A stretch of DNA of 64,000 nucleotides, taken from positions 1 through 64,000 of the forward strand of contig NHNW01000095.1 in NCBI GenBank assembly GCA_002786025.1. Direction: 5' to 3'. The notes beneath the pieces were generated by a model. It did no database searches. It saw only the letters and a list, made by a program, of their open reading frames with translations, and was not told where the DNA came from. Positions 34,700 through 44,259 of this stretch are shown here, piece by piece. Position 1 is the stretch's first letter. Each line of letters begins with the position of its first letter. The translations under genes and the position numbers were made by a program. The DNA comes from Zasmidium citrigriseum. Its lineage: Eukaryota > Ascomycota > Dothideomycetes > Mycosphaerellales > Mycosphaerellaceae.

Positions 34700-35860
34700 C
34701 CTTTAACCCTCTTTCCACCATTTAAAACAAGTTAATTATACCTCTAGGGTATCCCCTTAATTCTGTCTTAAATCTATAACTACTTAATTATCCCCTAATA
34801 ATAGATAATAGCTGCTTTAAGTTGCTTAAAGCCTATCTTATGAAGTTGCTCTCTATATACCTTTTTAAGGTTCTCTTTAAGTAAGAGCTATACTCCTTCG
34901 ATAATATTAAGATCTAGGCTCTATAGAGGGTAGTTATAAATAAGAATTCTAGCCTCTCTTCTTATATTCTTAGGTTTGTTGTCCTTAGACTTGTAGCTAT
35001 ATAATAGGTCCCTATCTTCTACTAAAATAGTATTATATCTAAGGGATTTTATGTAGTAATTCTACTTAATATAGTATAGTAAGACCTTCTTAAAGTAGTA
35101 GTCTTATAACATTAAATTCCCCTTCTTCTAAGTCTTAGGTAGCCTTAAATTTTTCTAGTCTTTAAGTTTAGCTTAGAATTGCTCTTTAGTCTTAGTTCTC
35201 TTATTTCTCCTTAGTTTAGCTTAATTCTAGAGTTAGATAATATACTTATATATCTATTACTTATTATTATAGAAGACTAAGTCCCCTTTATACTAATAAG
35301 AGACATTACTAGTAATGTAGATTATAAGATCCCCCTTAGGTAGCTCTATAACCTAACCCTCGTAATTCCCTTCCTCTCTAAAGATATAGCTTTATAAAGC
35401 TATTAAGTTATTAATATAACACTTATCTGTCTAATAGTAATATTACTAAAAGGATATAATACTCTTATACCTATACTTATACCTATATTTAACCCTTAAC
35501 TTCTTATTCTTCTTAGAGATCTTTATAGTATATAGCTATCTTAATCTTAAGATCCTTAGCTTCCTCTTACTTATCCTTCTTCTTAATGTCCTATAGGATA
35601 TATTAGATAGTCTTTTAAACTACTTATAGTCTATCTTTCTTAAATCTTAAGGACCTTTAGCTATTATCTTAATTATAGAATTAATATCCTTCCTTAGCCT
35701 CCCCTATAGCTTCTAAGGCTTAGGCCTTCTTATAGGTAACTCTAATCCCTTACTCTTTACCTCCTTATATTATATAATCTATTTAGAAGCTATAGAATAG
35801 GCTAGGTACTAAGGTTCCTTATTATAAAGGGTATAGAAGTATCTAAGGGTAAATCTATGT
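34700..35860 (-). pseudogene. Tc1-like transposase remnant
   Basis: Minus-strand frame with numerous TAG/TAA. Besides the DDE landmarks it reads ISYYTKGDLVFYNNK around 35,310-35,270 (the WAAISYxxKGPLVF-type strand). The N-terminal DNA-binding part near 35,860-35,500 is too broken to define. Confidence 0.75.
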
Positions 35861-36012
35861 TTAACTAGGCTCTAGTAGTTAAAGAACCGTGTTCTTTTTA
35901 GTATCTTAAATTTGTTAGGTGTCTTAGTACGTAAGGAATAATTTCTAAGTACTCTAGCTATATTGTTATAGATAGAAAGGTTATGAAAGGTGGTTGTGTT
36001 AATGGGTAAACA

Positions 36013-36059
36013 ATGCCAAGGTACTAGCGTGATTCTATCTATATTTGACAACCCCTGTG
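36013..36059 (-). repeat. Right terminal inverted repeat
   Basis: Reverse complement of the left repeat with one transition difference. Confidence 0.9.
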
Positions 36060-37050
36060 AGTGGTGTGAAAATGCGGAGGTAGTGGAGACCTGGGCACGC
36101 TGGGGTGGTCGTAGGTGAAGATCAAGGCCGTATATGGCTAGCCGTGAACGTTGCTCGTTCGCCTGCCCAGCCGGACTCGGGAAACCTTGAATCTTGACAG
36201 TCATTGTGGGCGAACATAAAGGCAAAGATGCCGTTCGTCCAAATCTCCTGCCTCCGCGTCCCATGACCGACCTGAAATCAGAAGGCGGTCATCTGAGGTG
36301 TAAGTCCATACTCAATCGCCGGTCTGGGCCTCCGACAACATTGTGGGAGCAACAGCCACTGTTCATGCTTAGGGTAAGCTTAAACCAGCCTCTGAAAATC
36401 GGTTCGAAGCATCCGAGTCGGCAAATGCGGCACTCTGGGAATCGTTTCTTGCGCAATGTGATGACATGGAAGACACGATGAAGAGGCCTGGTGAAGTGAA
36501 GCTGCAAAATGCTGCCCAAGAACAAGCCCTCGTGTGCACAGGAGGCAGAGGGCAGCTTTGCGACTCCTGAGAAGAGACCTTTGTAGGGCTTTGGTCGAGA
36601 GCTGTGAGGTTCCCCCGACTTCCTCCGACTTGTTCGAATGGAGAATGCAAAGTGTGCATTGGAGAACTGTCGCGTGACTGTTGATCAGCTCGAATGCAAG
36701 GTGAGTATTCGTGCAGCCTTCTCCAATAATAACAATGTAGCGCTGTAGGCGCATGTGGTATCAACTCGGAGTGGTATGAAACTCCGCGTGGGCAGCAGTT
36801 GAAGTCGAAGGGTCCCTCGGCCGAGCTTGCCCCCGGAACAGGGTCATGCATCGGACATAACACCATGCCCTCTCGGCGCCATATAAGTGAGGGTCGGCTG
36901 CGAGTCGGTTTCCGATTATTCAAAGAAAGATCGACAACGAGAATGATGAAGTCAGCAGTGGCACATGGCTGCCACGATAAATACTCGCCAAGTGGGCGGC
37001 GCCCATTTAATCCCCGTGAACCACCCTGACGGTCGCGACCAAACACTTCG
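36060..37050. other. Gene-poor stretch between transposon and luciferase-domain gene
   Basis: About 990 bp of ordinary composition. A 241-codon minus-strand ORF (36369-37094) overlaps the start of the neighbouring gene and shows no domain or plausible N terminus; I do not support it. Confidence 0.45.
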
Positions 37051-37860
37051 ATGAGCGTCAGAGCTACTGCAAGAACAAACTTCATGTCATCCAAGCATCA
37101 AGATGAGGAGGCGACGATGCAAGGCTACAATGCCTGGATGGCCATGGGCGTAGGCGGTACGAGCCACACGTGGGGAGGGTACATGTCCAATCTGAGCGCC
37201 GAGAAGACCATGGCGTATGGCGCAGACGAGACGATCCAGCCAGGATTTTACAGCAACCCTCAGAAGAAGGCCGCAGGATGGTCAAGGGCGAGCGAGGCGC
37301 AGAGAGCGAATGCAACCAAATCATTCCTCAAGTTTCCTCTTCCTGCGCGGCAAGGGCCACGTGCCAGAGCAAAGCCATTTGTCTTCCCGCAGCGAGAAAG
37401 AAATGCTGACGATGCTCAGAGTCCTGAAATGAAGAAGGTATGTTGGACTTGATCTCATATCGTGGAGGTGTCCTTTGCTGATACTTCGCAGGCGTACCTC
37501 GAAATGTTCGACCAGCTCGGGCGGGACAACCAGGATTCGACGCATTGGCAGACTTCGATCCTCGAGAAGCATGGCGACGCTCTGTTCACCAAGTCGTCGG
37601 TTCCGCTCACTCCTCTGGCGGGTCCAACGCAGCGCGAAATTTGCCACATCCATGGCACCGACCTCTCTGGGCACGTCACCCTGTCTTTTGCTGATGCCGA
37701 GGAAGTTATCGAAAAAGGCTGGGGCGAGCGACATCGGTTGAGCGGAACGGAATGGATACATCTCGGCTATACCATGTTGTATGTTCCGAACTCGGTGGAT
37801 GAAATTGCGACCTTTCGAACCATTTTCCAGGCGGGAGTGGACTTCATGAAGAGTGGCTGA
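37051..37860 (+). CDS. Luciferase-domain (DUF5519-like) protein
   Basis: Two exons, 37051-37437 and 37492-37860, with a 54-bp intron (AAG|GTATGT ... GCAG|GCG) give 251 aa. The N-terminal AWMAMGVGGTSHTWGGYMSN matches the LGPGGxPxxxxGY segment of this fungal family. The C-terminal domain reads EICHIHGTDLSGHVTLSFAD, then EVIEKGWGERHRLSG, then YTMLYVPNSVDEIATFRTIF, the usual order of the luciferase-like domain named for similarity to a bacterial/fungal group; light production is not implied. No convincing membrane anchor at this start, although relatives often have one, so an upstream exon may be missing. Cell location unknown. Confidence 0.8.
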
Positions 37861-38105
37861 GGCGAGTCGCAGTCCACATCTGCCGTCGGAAAGGCGGTTG
37901 GTGTAGATGGTTGCTCGGAGAAATGAGAGATCGGCCTCCAGAATGCTGCGCTCTCAACGAAAGATGACGGTCCTCCGGTTTTCAACAGGAGTCCAGATGA
38001 CTCATAATAGGTTGCGCCGAGGGGGAACTGTGGCAAAGTCGACAGGAGACGGAGAGTCGAGGGACAACGCATCATCCCTTCGAGCCCGATCGCCTCAACA
38101 CAACC

Positions 38106-38936
38106 TCAGTCGACTTCATACCGCAGGGAAGTCTCATAGAACACAGGCCAGTTTTGAATCAAACCGATTGTCTCGGCGAAACATCCATCGGCGCCCTGCC
38201 CAAAGCTTTCACCAAATGGATTCCATTCGAGAGAGTTGTGCGAATGACACCATGTTTTGGGGCGATTTTCCGACAATGCGAATGCTATATTGACCATTTC
38301 GCCAAAGGTACATGGTGCAAGTTTGACTTGTACCCCGGCTTGTTCATAGCCGTAAGTGATTGTCACCGGCAGCGGCGGATCAGTGGGGTAGATGTCGGCG
38401 TGCTCGCTGAAAAGACGCCTCGTATCTTGTTTCAAAGGAGCAAAGTGACCGCGTGCTGTATCGTATACTATCGTTTCGTCCCACCCTGGCCTGCCTGCGG
38501 GCATCCAGTAGAGCTGGATCTCGAGCCCCATTTCCGGCTTCGGTAGCCCCAGTTCCGACTTCGGTCGCTGAAGACTGAGAACCAAGTATGGGAGAGACCA
38601 TCTGTTCGTATCTGGGAATATGAAAGACGATAGCTCGCTCAAAGGCTTTGACGGTGATTCCATTAACCTCGAAGTGGGTAGAGTAGTGTTGATGGCGACG
38701 TTGTCAAACGTCCAAGCAGAAGCAGGAAGATCGGAGAAATGCTTCCTAGGACCTCGAGATAAGCGCAATGTCAGCTGGGAAGATTGTCGTATCACGTCTC
38801 TCAAGTATTTGCTTGTCCGAGATACGGCCAGCAGGTCGTGAGCGCGAAGATATGAGAGGACGCAGAGGATGAGTTCAGGAGTCGAAAGGAACTGATGCAG
38901 TGCAGCCTCCGGTGCAGGTTCACAATCGAGAGACAT
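38106..38936 (-). CDS. F-box protein, 276 aa
   Basis: Intronless. Residues about 15-50 (FLSTPELILCVLSYLRAHDL then LLAVSRTSKYLRDVI) form an F-box, the Skp1-binding element of SCF ubiquitin ligases. The rest is a fungal-type C-terminal region with LSLQRPKSELGLPKPEMGLE and HNSLEWNPFGESF, with no LRR or WD repeats, so the target is unknown. It is transcribed divergently from the eL24 gene with 268 bp between starts. Confidence 0.82.
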   Translation of the reverse strand: MSLDCEPAPEAALHQFLSTPELILCVLSYLRAHDLLAVSRTSKYLRDVIRQSSQLTLRLSRGPRKHFSDLPASAWTFDNVAINTTLPTSRLMESPSKPLSELSSFIFPDTNRWSLPYLVLSLQRPKSELGLPKPEMGLEIQLYWMPAGRPGWDETIVYDTARGHFAPLKQDTRRLFSEHADIYPTDPPLPVTITYGYEQAGVQVKLAPCTFGEMVNIAFALSENRPKTWCHSHNSLEWNPFGESFGQGADGCFAETIGLIQNWPVFYETSLRYEVD

Positions 38937-39204
38937 CGTGGCGGCAAATTATCCGAGTCTCCTGAGCGAGAAATAGTCGGTACAATGGCGAATTGTGGAT
39001 TGTTGTCTGGTGATGAAGGAAGCATCGAGGACGTGAAGCAAGAGTGCGGTCGTTTAGACTTTATGCTAGCTCTACAATTGGATATCTAAGCGAGACTAGC
39101 GTCGCCCACCGCACCGACTCTCAAAATCGCTCCTTCCGGCTTCAGAACACCACAGGCACGACGCCGGACGACAACATCGACACCACCCGCACCCCGTCGC
39201 CAAA
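38937..39204. promoter_or_regulatory. Bidirectional intergenic region, F-box gene and eL24 gene
   Basis: 268 bp between two divergent start codons, so the promoters must share it. C/T-rich stretches occur just upstream of the eL24 start. No specific factor site claimed. Confidence 0.45.
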
Positions 39205-40043
39205 ATGAGAACCTACGACGACACCTTCTCCGGTCAGAAGATCTACCCTGGCAAGGTACGATGATCCAGTCCGCCACGGCGCGCGCGCTACCGCCTCAGA
39301 CTTCAAATATCGCATGTCAAGAGGAGGATACAGAATGGTCGAAGGTCATCAGAAACGATGATACTGTCGACGCAAGATATGCAGCACGAGTGCAATACTT
39401 GAGATGAGGCGGCGCGCGTCGCATGCCAGGACACATACAGCTTGAGACGACTTTGATCGTAGGAGGATGCCAAGCTGACGGGTGAAATGTACAGGGCAAG
39501 CTCTTCGTCCGTGGCGACAGCAAGATCTTCCGTTTCCAGAACGGCAAGTCCGAGTCGCTCTTCCTGCAGCGCAAGAACCCCCGCCGTATCGCGTGGACCG
39601 TTCTGTGCCGTCGCCAGCGGAGAAAGGGTATCACTGAGGTATGCCCACGCCCAAATGCGCCACTGTCACCAGGACGTGGTTGCTGATGCACATGTACAGG
39701 AGCAAGCCGCCAAGCGCCGCCGTAGGCAGGTCAAGTCGCAGCGTGCCATCGTTGGTGCCTCCCTTGATGTGATCAAGGAGCGCCGCTCTCAGCGACCCGA
39801 GGCCCGCTCTGCCGCTCGCTCGCAGGCCATCAAGGAGGGCAAGGAGAAGCGTGCTGCTGCCCAGAGCGCGAAGAAGGCTGAGAAGGCCAAGACTGCCGCC
39901 AACCAGGCCAAGGGCCAGGCCACCGGCCGGTATGTAATATCTGCGAACAGGACCAGGTTCATGTGTACTGACTATCATACAGTGTCGTCGGCAAGCAGGC
40001 CGCCAAGGGCTCTGCCCCTAAGCCAAAGGCCACCTCCCGCTAA
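39205..40043 (+). CDS. RPL24: 60S ribosomal protein eL24
   Basis: Large-subunit ribosomal protein. Four exons, 39205-39255, 39495-39638, 39700-39929 and 39983-40043, introns of 239, 61 and 53 bp, joining in phase to 161 aa (yeast eL24 is 155). Starts MRTYDDTFSGQKIYPGK, then GKLFVRGDSKIFRFQNGKSE, RRIAWTVLCRRQRRKGITE, and a long basic/Ala helix (RSQRPEARSAARSQAIKEGK) ending KATSR. Family N termini have the CxFSG/KIYPG pattern. The long first intron soon after the start codon is typical of fungal ribosomal-protein genes. Confidence 0.96.
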
Positions 40044-40388
40044 GCTAAGCGCCAACGGATCTGTTTTCTAATGAGCGACATGGAACGGGAACGGATTGGG
40101 GTCTCTTCGAGATGCTGAGATGCTACGGCCGGCCGACAGATCAGGGCCAGGCGTTCATAGGCTTGACAGTAACGTAGCGGATTATCAACATCGACCCTGA
40201 CGAAGGGCTTTGCACAACTATCTCAGCTTTCTCGCCTATTTCATTGTGCAATCGGTCTTTTGCAAACGACATTGAAACGGTTTACGTCATTGTGAGACTG
40301 CTATAAGTGCACGTGTGGTGACTCGGATCAGTTCAGACTTCTAACCTTCCTTCAACAATCACAATCACCACCCAACCACCTTGCAAAC
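40044..40388. other. Intergenic, eL24 3' region and upstream of NTF2-like gene
   Basis: 345 bp, no supported feature. A CA-rich run (AATCACAATCACCACCCAAC) immediately precedes the next start and is probably 5' leader. Confidence 0.5.
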
Positions 40389-40907
40389 ATGGCCAACGCC
40401 CACCACGAAATCCCCCAAACCCGCCACTCCCTCCTCAAAGACCGCACCCAAGCCTTCTGCGCCGCCTTCCTGGACCTAGAGAACAACCCACCCACAAAAC
40501 TCCTCACCGAACACTTCACCCCTCACAACCCCCGCATAACCGAACACGGCCCCCCATGGGCATCCTCTCGCCTCCCCTTCCTCGGCCACACATTCTCTGG
40601 CCGTGAAGAATGTCTCCAGTACTTCGATCTCCTGGGTCAAACGCTCGAGTTCATACCCAGTAAAGACACGTTCGGTGGTAGGGAGGGTATTGTTGTTGAT
40701 GAGAGAGCGGGTGAGGGAGGGTGTGGGATGGCGAGTGTTAAGGGGAAGGGAACGTTTAAGGCGGTTGGGACGGGGAAGGAGTGGGAGGAGGAGTTTGTGT
40801 ATCGATTAAGTGGGTTTGATGAGGATGGGAGGATTGGGCATTGGGAGATTTGGGCGGATCCGTTGAGTGCGTGGGTTGCTGTTGGGGGTGAGGAAGTATT
40901 GAAGTGA
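40389..40907 (+). CDS. SnoaL/NTF2-like domain protein, 172 aa
   Basis: Intronless. DRTQAFCAAFLDLENNPPTK, then LTEHFTPHNPRITEHGP, FLGHTFSGREECLQYFDLL, FVYRLSGFDEDGRIGHWEIW and ADPLSAW follow the order of a SnoaL-like cone fold (helix, lid, terminal strands with xHWEIWADPxSAW). Such proteins act as small hydrolases or isomerases or have no known activity. No signal peptide. Base composition is odd: the coding strand is C-rich in the first 200 bp and G-rich after about 40,670. Confidence 0.82.
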   Translation: MANAHHEIPQTRHSLLKDRTQAFCAAFLDLENNPPTKLLTEHFTPHNPRITEHGPPWASSRLPFLGHTFSGREECLQYFDLLGQTLEFIPSKDTFGGREGIVVDERAGEGGCGMASVKGKGTFKAVGTGKEWEEEFVYRLSGFDEDGRIGHWEIWADPLSAWVAVGGEEVLK

Positions 40908-41102
40908 GGAAGCTAGGGTGAGTGTTGAGCATGTATTGTGGTACAGAATATGCACTATTCAAGAAGATGGGCACTTGCTCCATCATATGACTTGCTCGCT
41001 TTCTCCCGTCCATGCAAATGCTAATTGGTATCATACAGCCCAGCTTGGGTATCGAAGCTGTTCAATCATAGGCCTTCCAAAACAATACGTCTTCGTCTTG
41101 GC

Positions 41103-43718
41103 CTAGAAGCTGGCATACTCCAGCCAGCTCTTAATCATGCCACGAATATCGCCGTGGGCGTCGGCGACAGCCATGCTCTCAATCTCAGCATATGTTAGTC
41201 GTCCTCGACCGCCTCGCTCCTGCAGCTGTTGTTCTGCGTCTGTCAGGCCCGCTAAGTACCGTAGATGTTCCTTGGAGGGCTGTCTTTCTGGCAACGCGGG
41301 CAGTGTGCGCTTCGTGCCGTTAGGTAGCGCCAAGCTTGTGGTGTCTGTGTTTGAGTTTGGTCTGTTTTGTGGCAACGTAGGGTCGATGACTTCTTCCTCG
41401 TCACTGAAAGTGACCGTTCGCAGTGGAGATGTCGCTTGACTTCGCTGCGTGCCATTCCAGATCGACGAAGCGCCGATATGGGCAGCACGTGGTGATGTGT
41501 TGGCCGGGGTCGAAGGTCTTTCCCGAACACTGAAGCCAGAAAAGCTGAGAAGCTCGTCCAGACCAGCATTCGCTATTTGCTGCTCCCGGTTCTCAAGGCT
41601 TTCTTGATCTGTAGGTACCATCTGCCGGCGTAGTCTTGATTCGCCGTTTGGCTGCGGCGATTTGGTCATGGAATCAAGGCCAGCTGTCATAGCAGTCTCC
41701 ATCAACGGATCGGTCTTTGCAGATTCCAACATCTCCTCCCGCGCACGCTGTTCGTCTTCCTTTACGGCCGTGATTTGCTTCGCCCATTTCTGTCTCGTAG
41801 GAAGGGTCGCCTCGACTGCATCGTCTTCTTGTTCCCGGGCTTTGAAGATCTTATCAAGAAACTCGTTCAAGCCATCTTCGACCGTCTGCCAGATTATGTC
41901 AGGGACATGTGGCTCCAATTCCCCCTCAAAGGCACGTGAATCGATCTCAATCACACGTTGTTCGCCAATCACCGGTGCATCTACATCCTCCGTAGTTTGC
42001 CGAGGCACGCCATCTATTTGGTCCATGTCGTCAGTCGAGAGGGGCGTTGAGGTACCGTCAAAAGACCCATAGAGCATTTCTTCGAATCGCGAGATATTGT
42101 GGCGATTGCCCATCTGGCCGTTGAAAAGGTTTCGTGACCAGGGATCGTCGTCATCGAGGATCGTCTTCGTTCCGTGTGTGGGTTCCATGTCGCCTACTGA
42201 ATTCATGACTTTGCCTCGCCTCGGGCGGGACTCTCCAGGAGGAATGTCTTCCTGCGAGAAGACAGAGCTGATCGGCTGGCTTGACTGCAGCGTCTCCATA
42301 GCCCCTTGAGTCAGCTCAAGCTCCTTGCCTTCCACCATATCGCTGACAAGCTGCTGCTGAATCTCGTACTTCGCTCGAAGGAGTCGGATGAAATCAGCTC
42401 GCTCCAGGAACCCATTTCCGTCCATATCGTATCCGCGCAGAGCCCTCTCCAACGTGGCGAATCGCTTCGGTCCTCTCATATAAGCCACCCCGTTGACGAA
42501 TTCCTCGAAATCTATGACTCCATTCATGTCCGTGTCATAGAAGGCAAACATCCGGTCGTACATCATATTCGCCGCCCAGCAGCTGCTCCATGTCTCTCGT
42601 GTCATTGCTCGATTGAACGCTCGACGGTCGATGCCTGCCTTTACAGATATCCTCGCACCCGGGTAAGGGACATTGGCGTTTGCAAGGAATTGCTCATACA
42701 GCGCGTCGATCTCGGGCTCTTCATATCCGTGGTCAAGGGATAAGCGCTTCCTCAAAGCCGGGTCGATCGCTTCGTGGATTTTTCGAGGGTCGCCCGGGTA
42801 CCAGAGCCTGCATTCCTTGATGGGTTGAGATAGCACCGGCAACGGGATCTTGATCTTCGCAAAAACGTGCGTCTTGACATGGTTTGTATGCTGCTCGCAA
42901 GAAGCGCAGAGATCGAAGTCGGGACAGTTGAGACAGTGGTACCGCACACCTCGAATCGGCAGCTCACCGCACTCTTCACACTGGATCCCACGGTGCTCGT
43001 ATGCTTTCCTCTTAGCGTCTTCTTCGGCGATGTAATAAAGCAGGCCTCGCAGTCCGTGGCTTGGCTCTTTCTTCGTGCCCTCCACGGTGTCCATGTCCTC
43101 GGTTTCTGGGAGATCCTGCTCGAGCTCCTCACGAAGTGCTGATCGCCACTTCTCCGACGATAGAAAGTTGTGGATTGCTTGCGTGATCTGTAGCGTGTTG
43201 ATGCCGTCCAAGTGCAAAAGTTCAGGAATACGGTGACCCTGAACCGTGACCTGGTTTTCGTCACGCGACGCCATAGCGGTGACCAGATCACCAAGTCCGA
43301 GTTCCGCAATTTGTTCCCAGCTTTCTATGTCGTTCGAAGCGTTGAGGCAAGAAGAAAGGATCAATTCGATCGCCCAGATGCCGATCTTCCTGACGATGTC
43401 TTGGTTGCCCGGGTATATGCGCTCTAGTTGATCGCTTCTGGGGAATATTTCCGTGGCCAGATTGATGTAAAGAGTTTCCTCCCCTCTGCGTAAGATGATG
43501 AGTCCCAGCGGCGCATCATGTGTGGCGGGCACGCGATCTATGCTACCCGTGTGACGCTCCCGTCGCGGTCGATGGACTGCATTACTCCTTCGTAAAGCGC
43601 TGGCTGAATGACTCCCGCTGTAGACCGAGTAAAGCGTGTATATGCCGTATGCTGCCGCGAAGGCTGCCACCGAAAGCACTGCCGGCCGGTATCGTGACAG
43701 ATGCGAATCCTGAGACAT
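41103..43718 (-). CDS. Membrane-anchored ZZ zinc finger / EF-hand protein, 871 aa
   Basis: Intronless. An N-terminal hydrophobic helix (residues about 12-34, AVLSVAAFAAAYGIYTLYSV) is followed by basic residues, suggesting a signal anchor. A ZZ-type zinc finger lies near residues 240-290 (CEECGELPIRGVRYHCLNC then FDLCASCEQHTNHVKTHVF), a ligand-binding module. Two canonical EF-hands follow near 394-406 (DTDMNGVIDFEEF) and 429-441 (DMDGNGFLERADF), so calcium binding is expected. The C-terminal half is disordered and charged. The arrangement is that of fungal 'EF-hand and ZZ domain' proteins of unknown role. Confidence 0.88.
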   Translation of the reverse strand: MSQDSHLSRYRPAVLSVAAFAAAYGIYTLYSVYSGSHSASALRRSNAVHRPRRERHTGSIDRVPATHDAPLGLIILRRGEETLYINLATEIFPRSDQLERIYPGNQDIVRKIGIWAIELILSSCLNASNDIESWEQIAELGLGDLVTAMASRDENQVTVQGHRIPELLHLDGINTLQITQAIHNFLSSEKWRSALREELEQDLPETEDMDTVEGTKKEPSHGLRGLLYYIAEEDAKRKAYEHRGIQCEECGELPIRGVRYHCLNCPDFDLCASCEQHTNHVKTHVFAKIKIPLPVLSQPIKECRLWYPGDPRKIHEAIDPALRKRLSLDHGYEEPEIDALYEQFLANANVPYPGARISVKAGIDRRAFNRAMTRETWSSCWAANMMYDRMFAFYDTDMNGVIDFEEFVNGVAYMRGPKRFATLERALRGYDMDGNGFLERADFIRLLRAKYEIQQQLVSDMVEGKELELTQGAMETLQSSQPISSVFSQEDIPPGESRPRRGKVMNSVGDMEPTHGTKTILDDDDPWSRNLFNGQMGNRHNISRFEEMLYGSFDGTSTPLSTDDMDQIDGVPRQTTEDVDAPVIGEQRVIEIDSRAFEGELEPHVPDIIWQTVEDGLNEFLDKIFKAREQEDDAVEATLPTRQKWAKQITAVKEDEQRAREEMLESAKTDPLMETAMTAGLDSMTKSPQPNGESRLRRQMVPTDQESLENREQQIANAGLDELLSFSGFSVRERPSTPANTSPRAAHIGASSIWNGTQRSQATSPLRTVTFSDEEEVIDPTLPQNRPNSNTDTTSLALPNGTKRTLPALPERQPSKEHLRYLAGLTDAEQQLQERGGRGRLTYAEIESMAVADAHGDIRGMIKSWLEYASF

Positions 43719-44259
43719 GTTTGGCGTATCATGTGCCGGGTATGGCAGCTTCGCTATTGTACAAAAGGCTCAAAAACAGAAGGAAGAATGCGCCTGCTGT
43801 CATCTGGCCGCAGTGTGTCTGGTTGTGTCTATGCTGAAGGCCAGAAAGTGCCGCCTTGGAAACCTGCCAGTGTTCGGATGTAGGCAGGGAAGGTCTGATG
43901 TTCGCGCCTGCTGGTTGCAAGATCGGATCATCTTAGCAGCTTGAGCGCGTGTAGATGGGAAGACGTTGGTCAGGACGAAAGTTGTACATTGATGCAGAAG
44001 AAGGAAGGATGAAGTCGTCAAGAAGCCGAGTTGACGAAGTGACTGTCAAGTTTCAGCCCTACGGCGGGCTTCACAGTGCTTTCAAAAAGTGATGGCACGC
44101 TCGGCCCAGCTTCGATATACAGACTCGATATGACTTTTACTCTATTGTACAGAACTTTTGTGTATCGAATCTTTATGTCTTTTCGCAAATCGTACAACAT
44201 CCCACAATGTTCCAGAAGCTCGTGTAAATGCCCGGTGTCCCTGCGCTGTCCGAACGCCC
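43719..44259. other. Intergenic region upstream of the ZZ/EF-hand gene
   Basis: 541 bp, no supported gene. ORFs here lack domain or codon evidence. Contains the ZZ/EF-hand promoter and the 3' side of the next minus-strand gene. Confidence 0.5.

Larger units (their letters stand above)
34621..36059 (-). mobile_element. Tc1/mariner-like DNA transposon, degraded
   Basis: 1,439-bp element with about 47-bp terminal inverted repeats (34621-34667 and 36013-36059) starting CACAGGGGTTGTCAAATATA and differing at one A/G position. AGT flanks both sides (34618-34620, 36060-36062); the TA duplication usual for this superfamily is not seen. On the minus strand a transposase remnant includes ILVEDRDLLYSYKSKDNKPK (about 35,020-34,960) and, after RIP-type stops, SLDLNIIEG, matching the D and E parts of a Tc1-type DDE domain (EDxxxxHxxKxxN ... 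SPDLNxIE). CG is rare here, unlike the other RIP blocks. Confidence 0.85.

Noticed and set aside
36369..37094. 241-codon minus-strand ORF
   Set aside because: Overlaps the start of the luciferase-domain gene on the opposite strand and has no recognisable domain.
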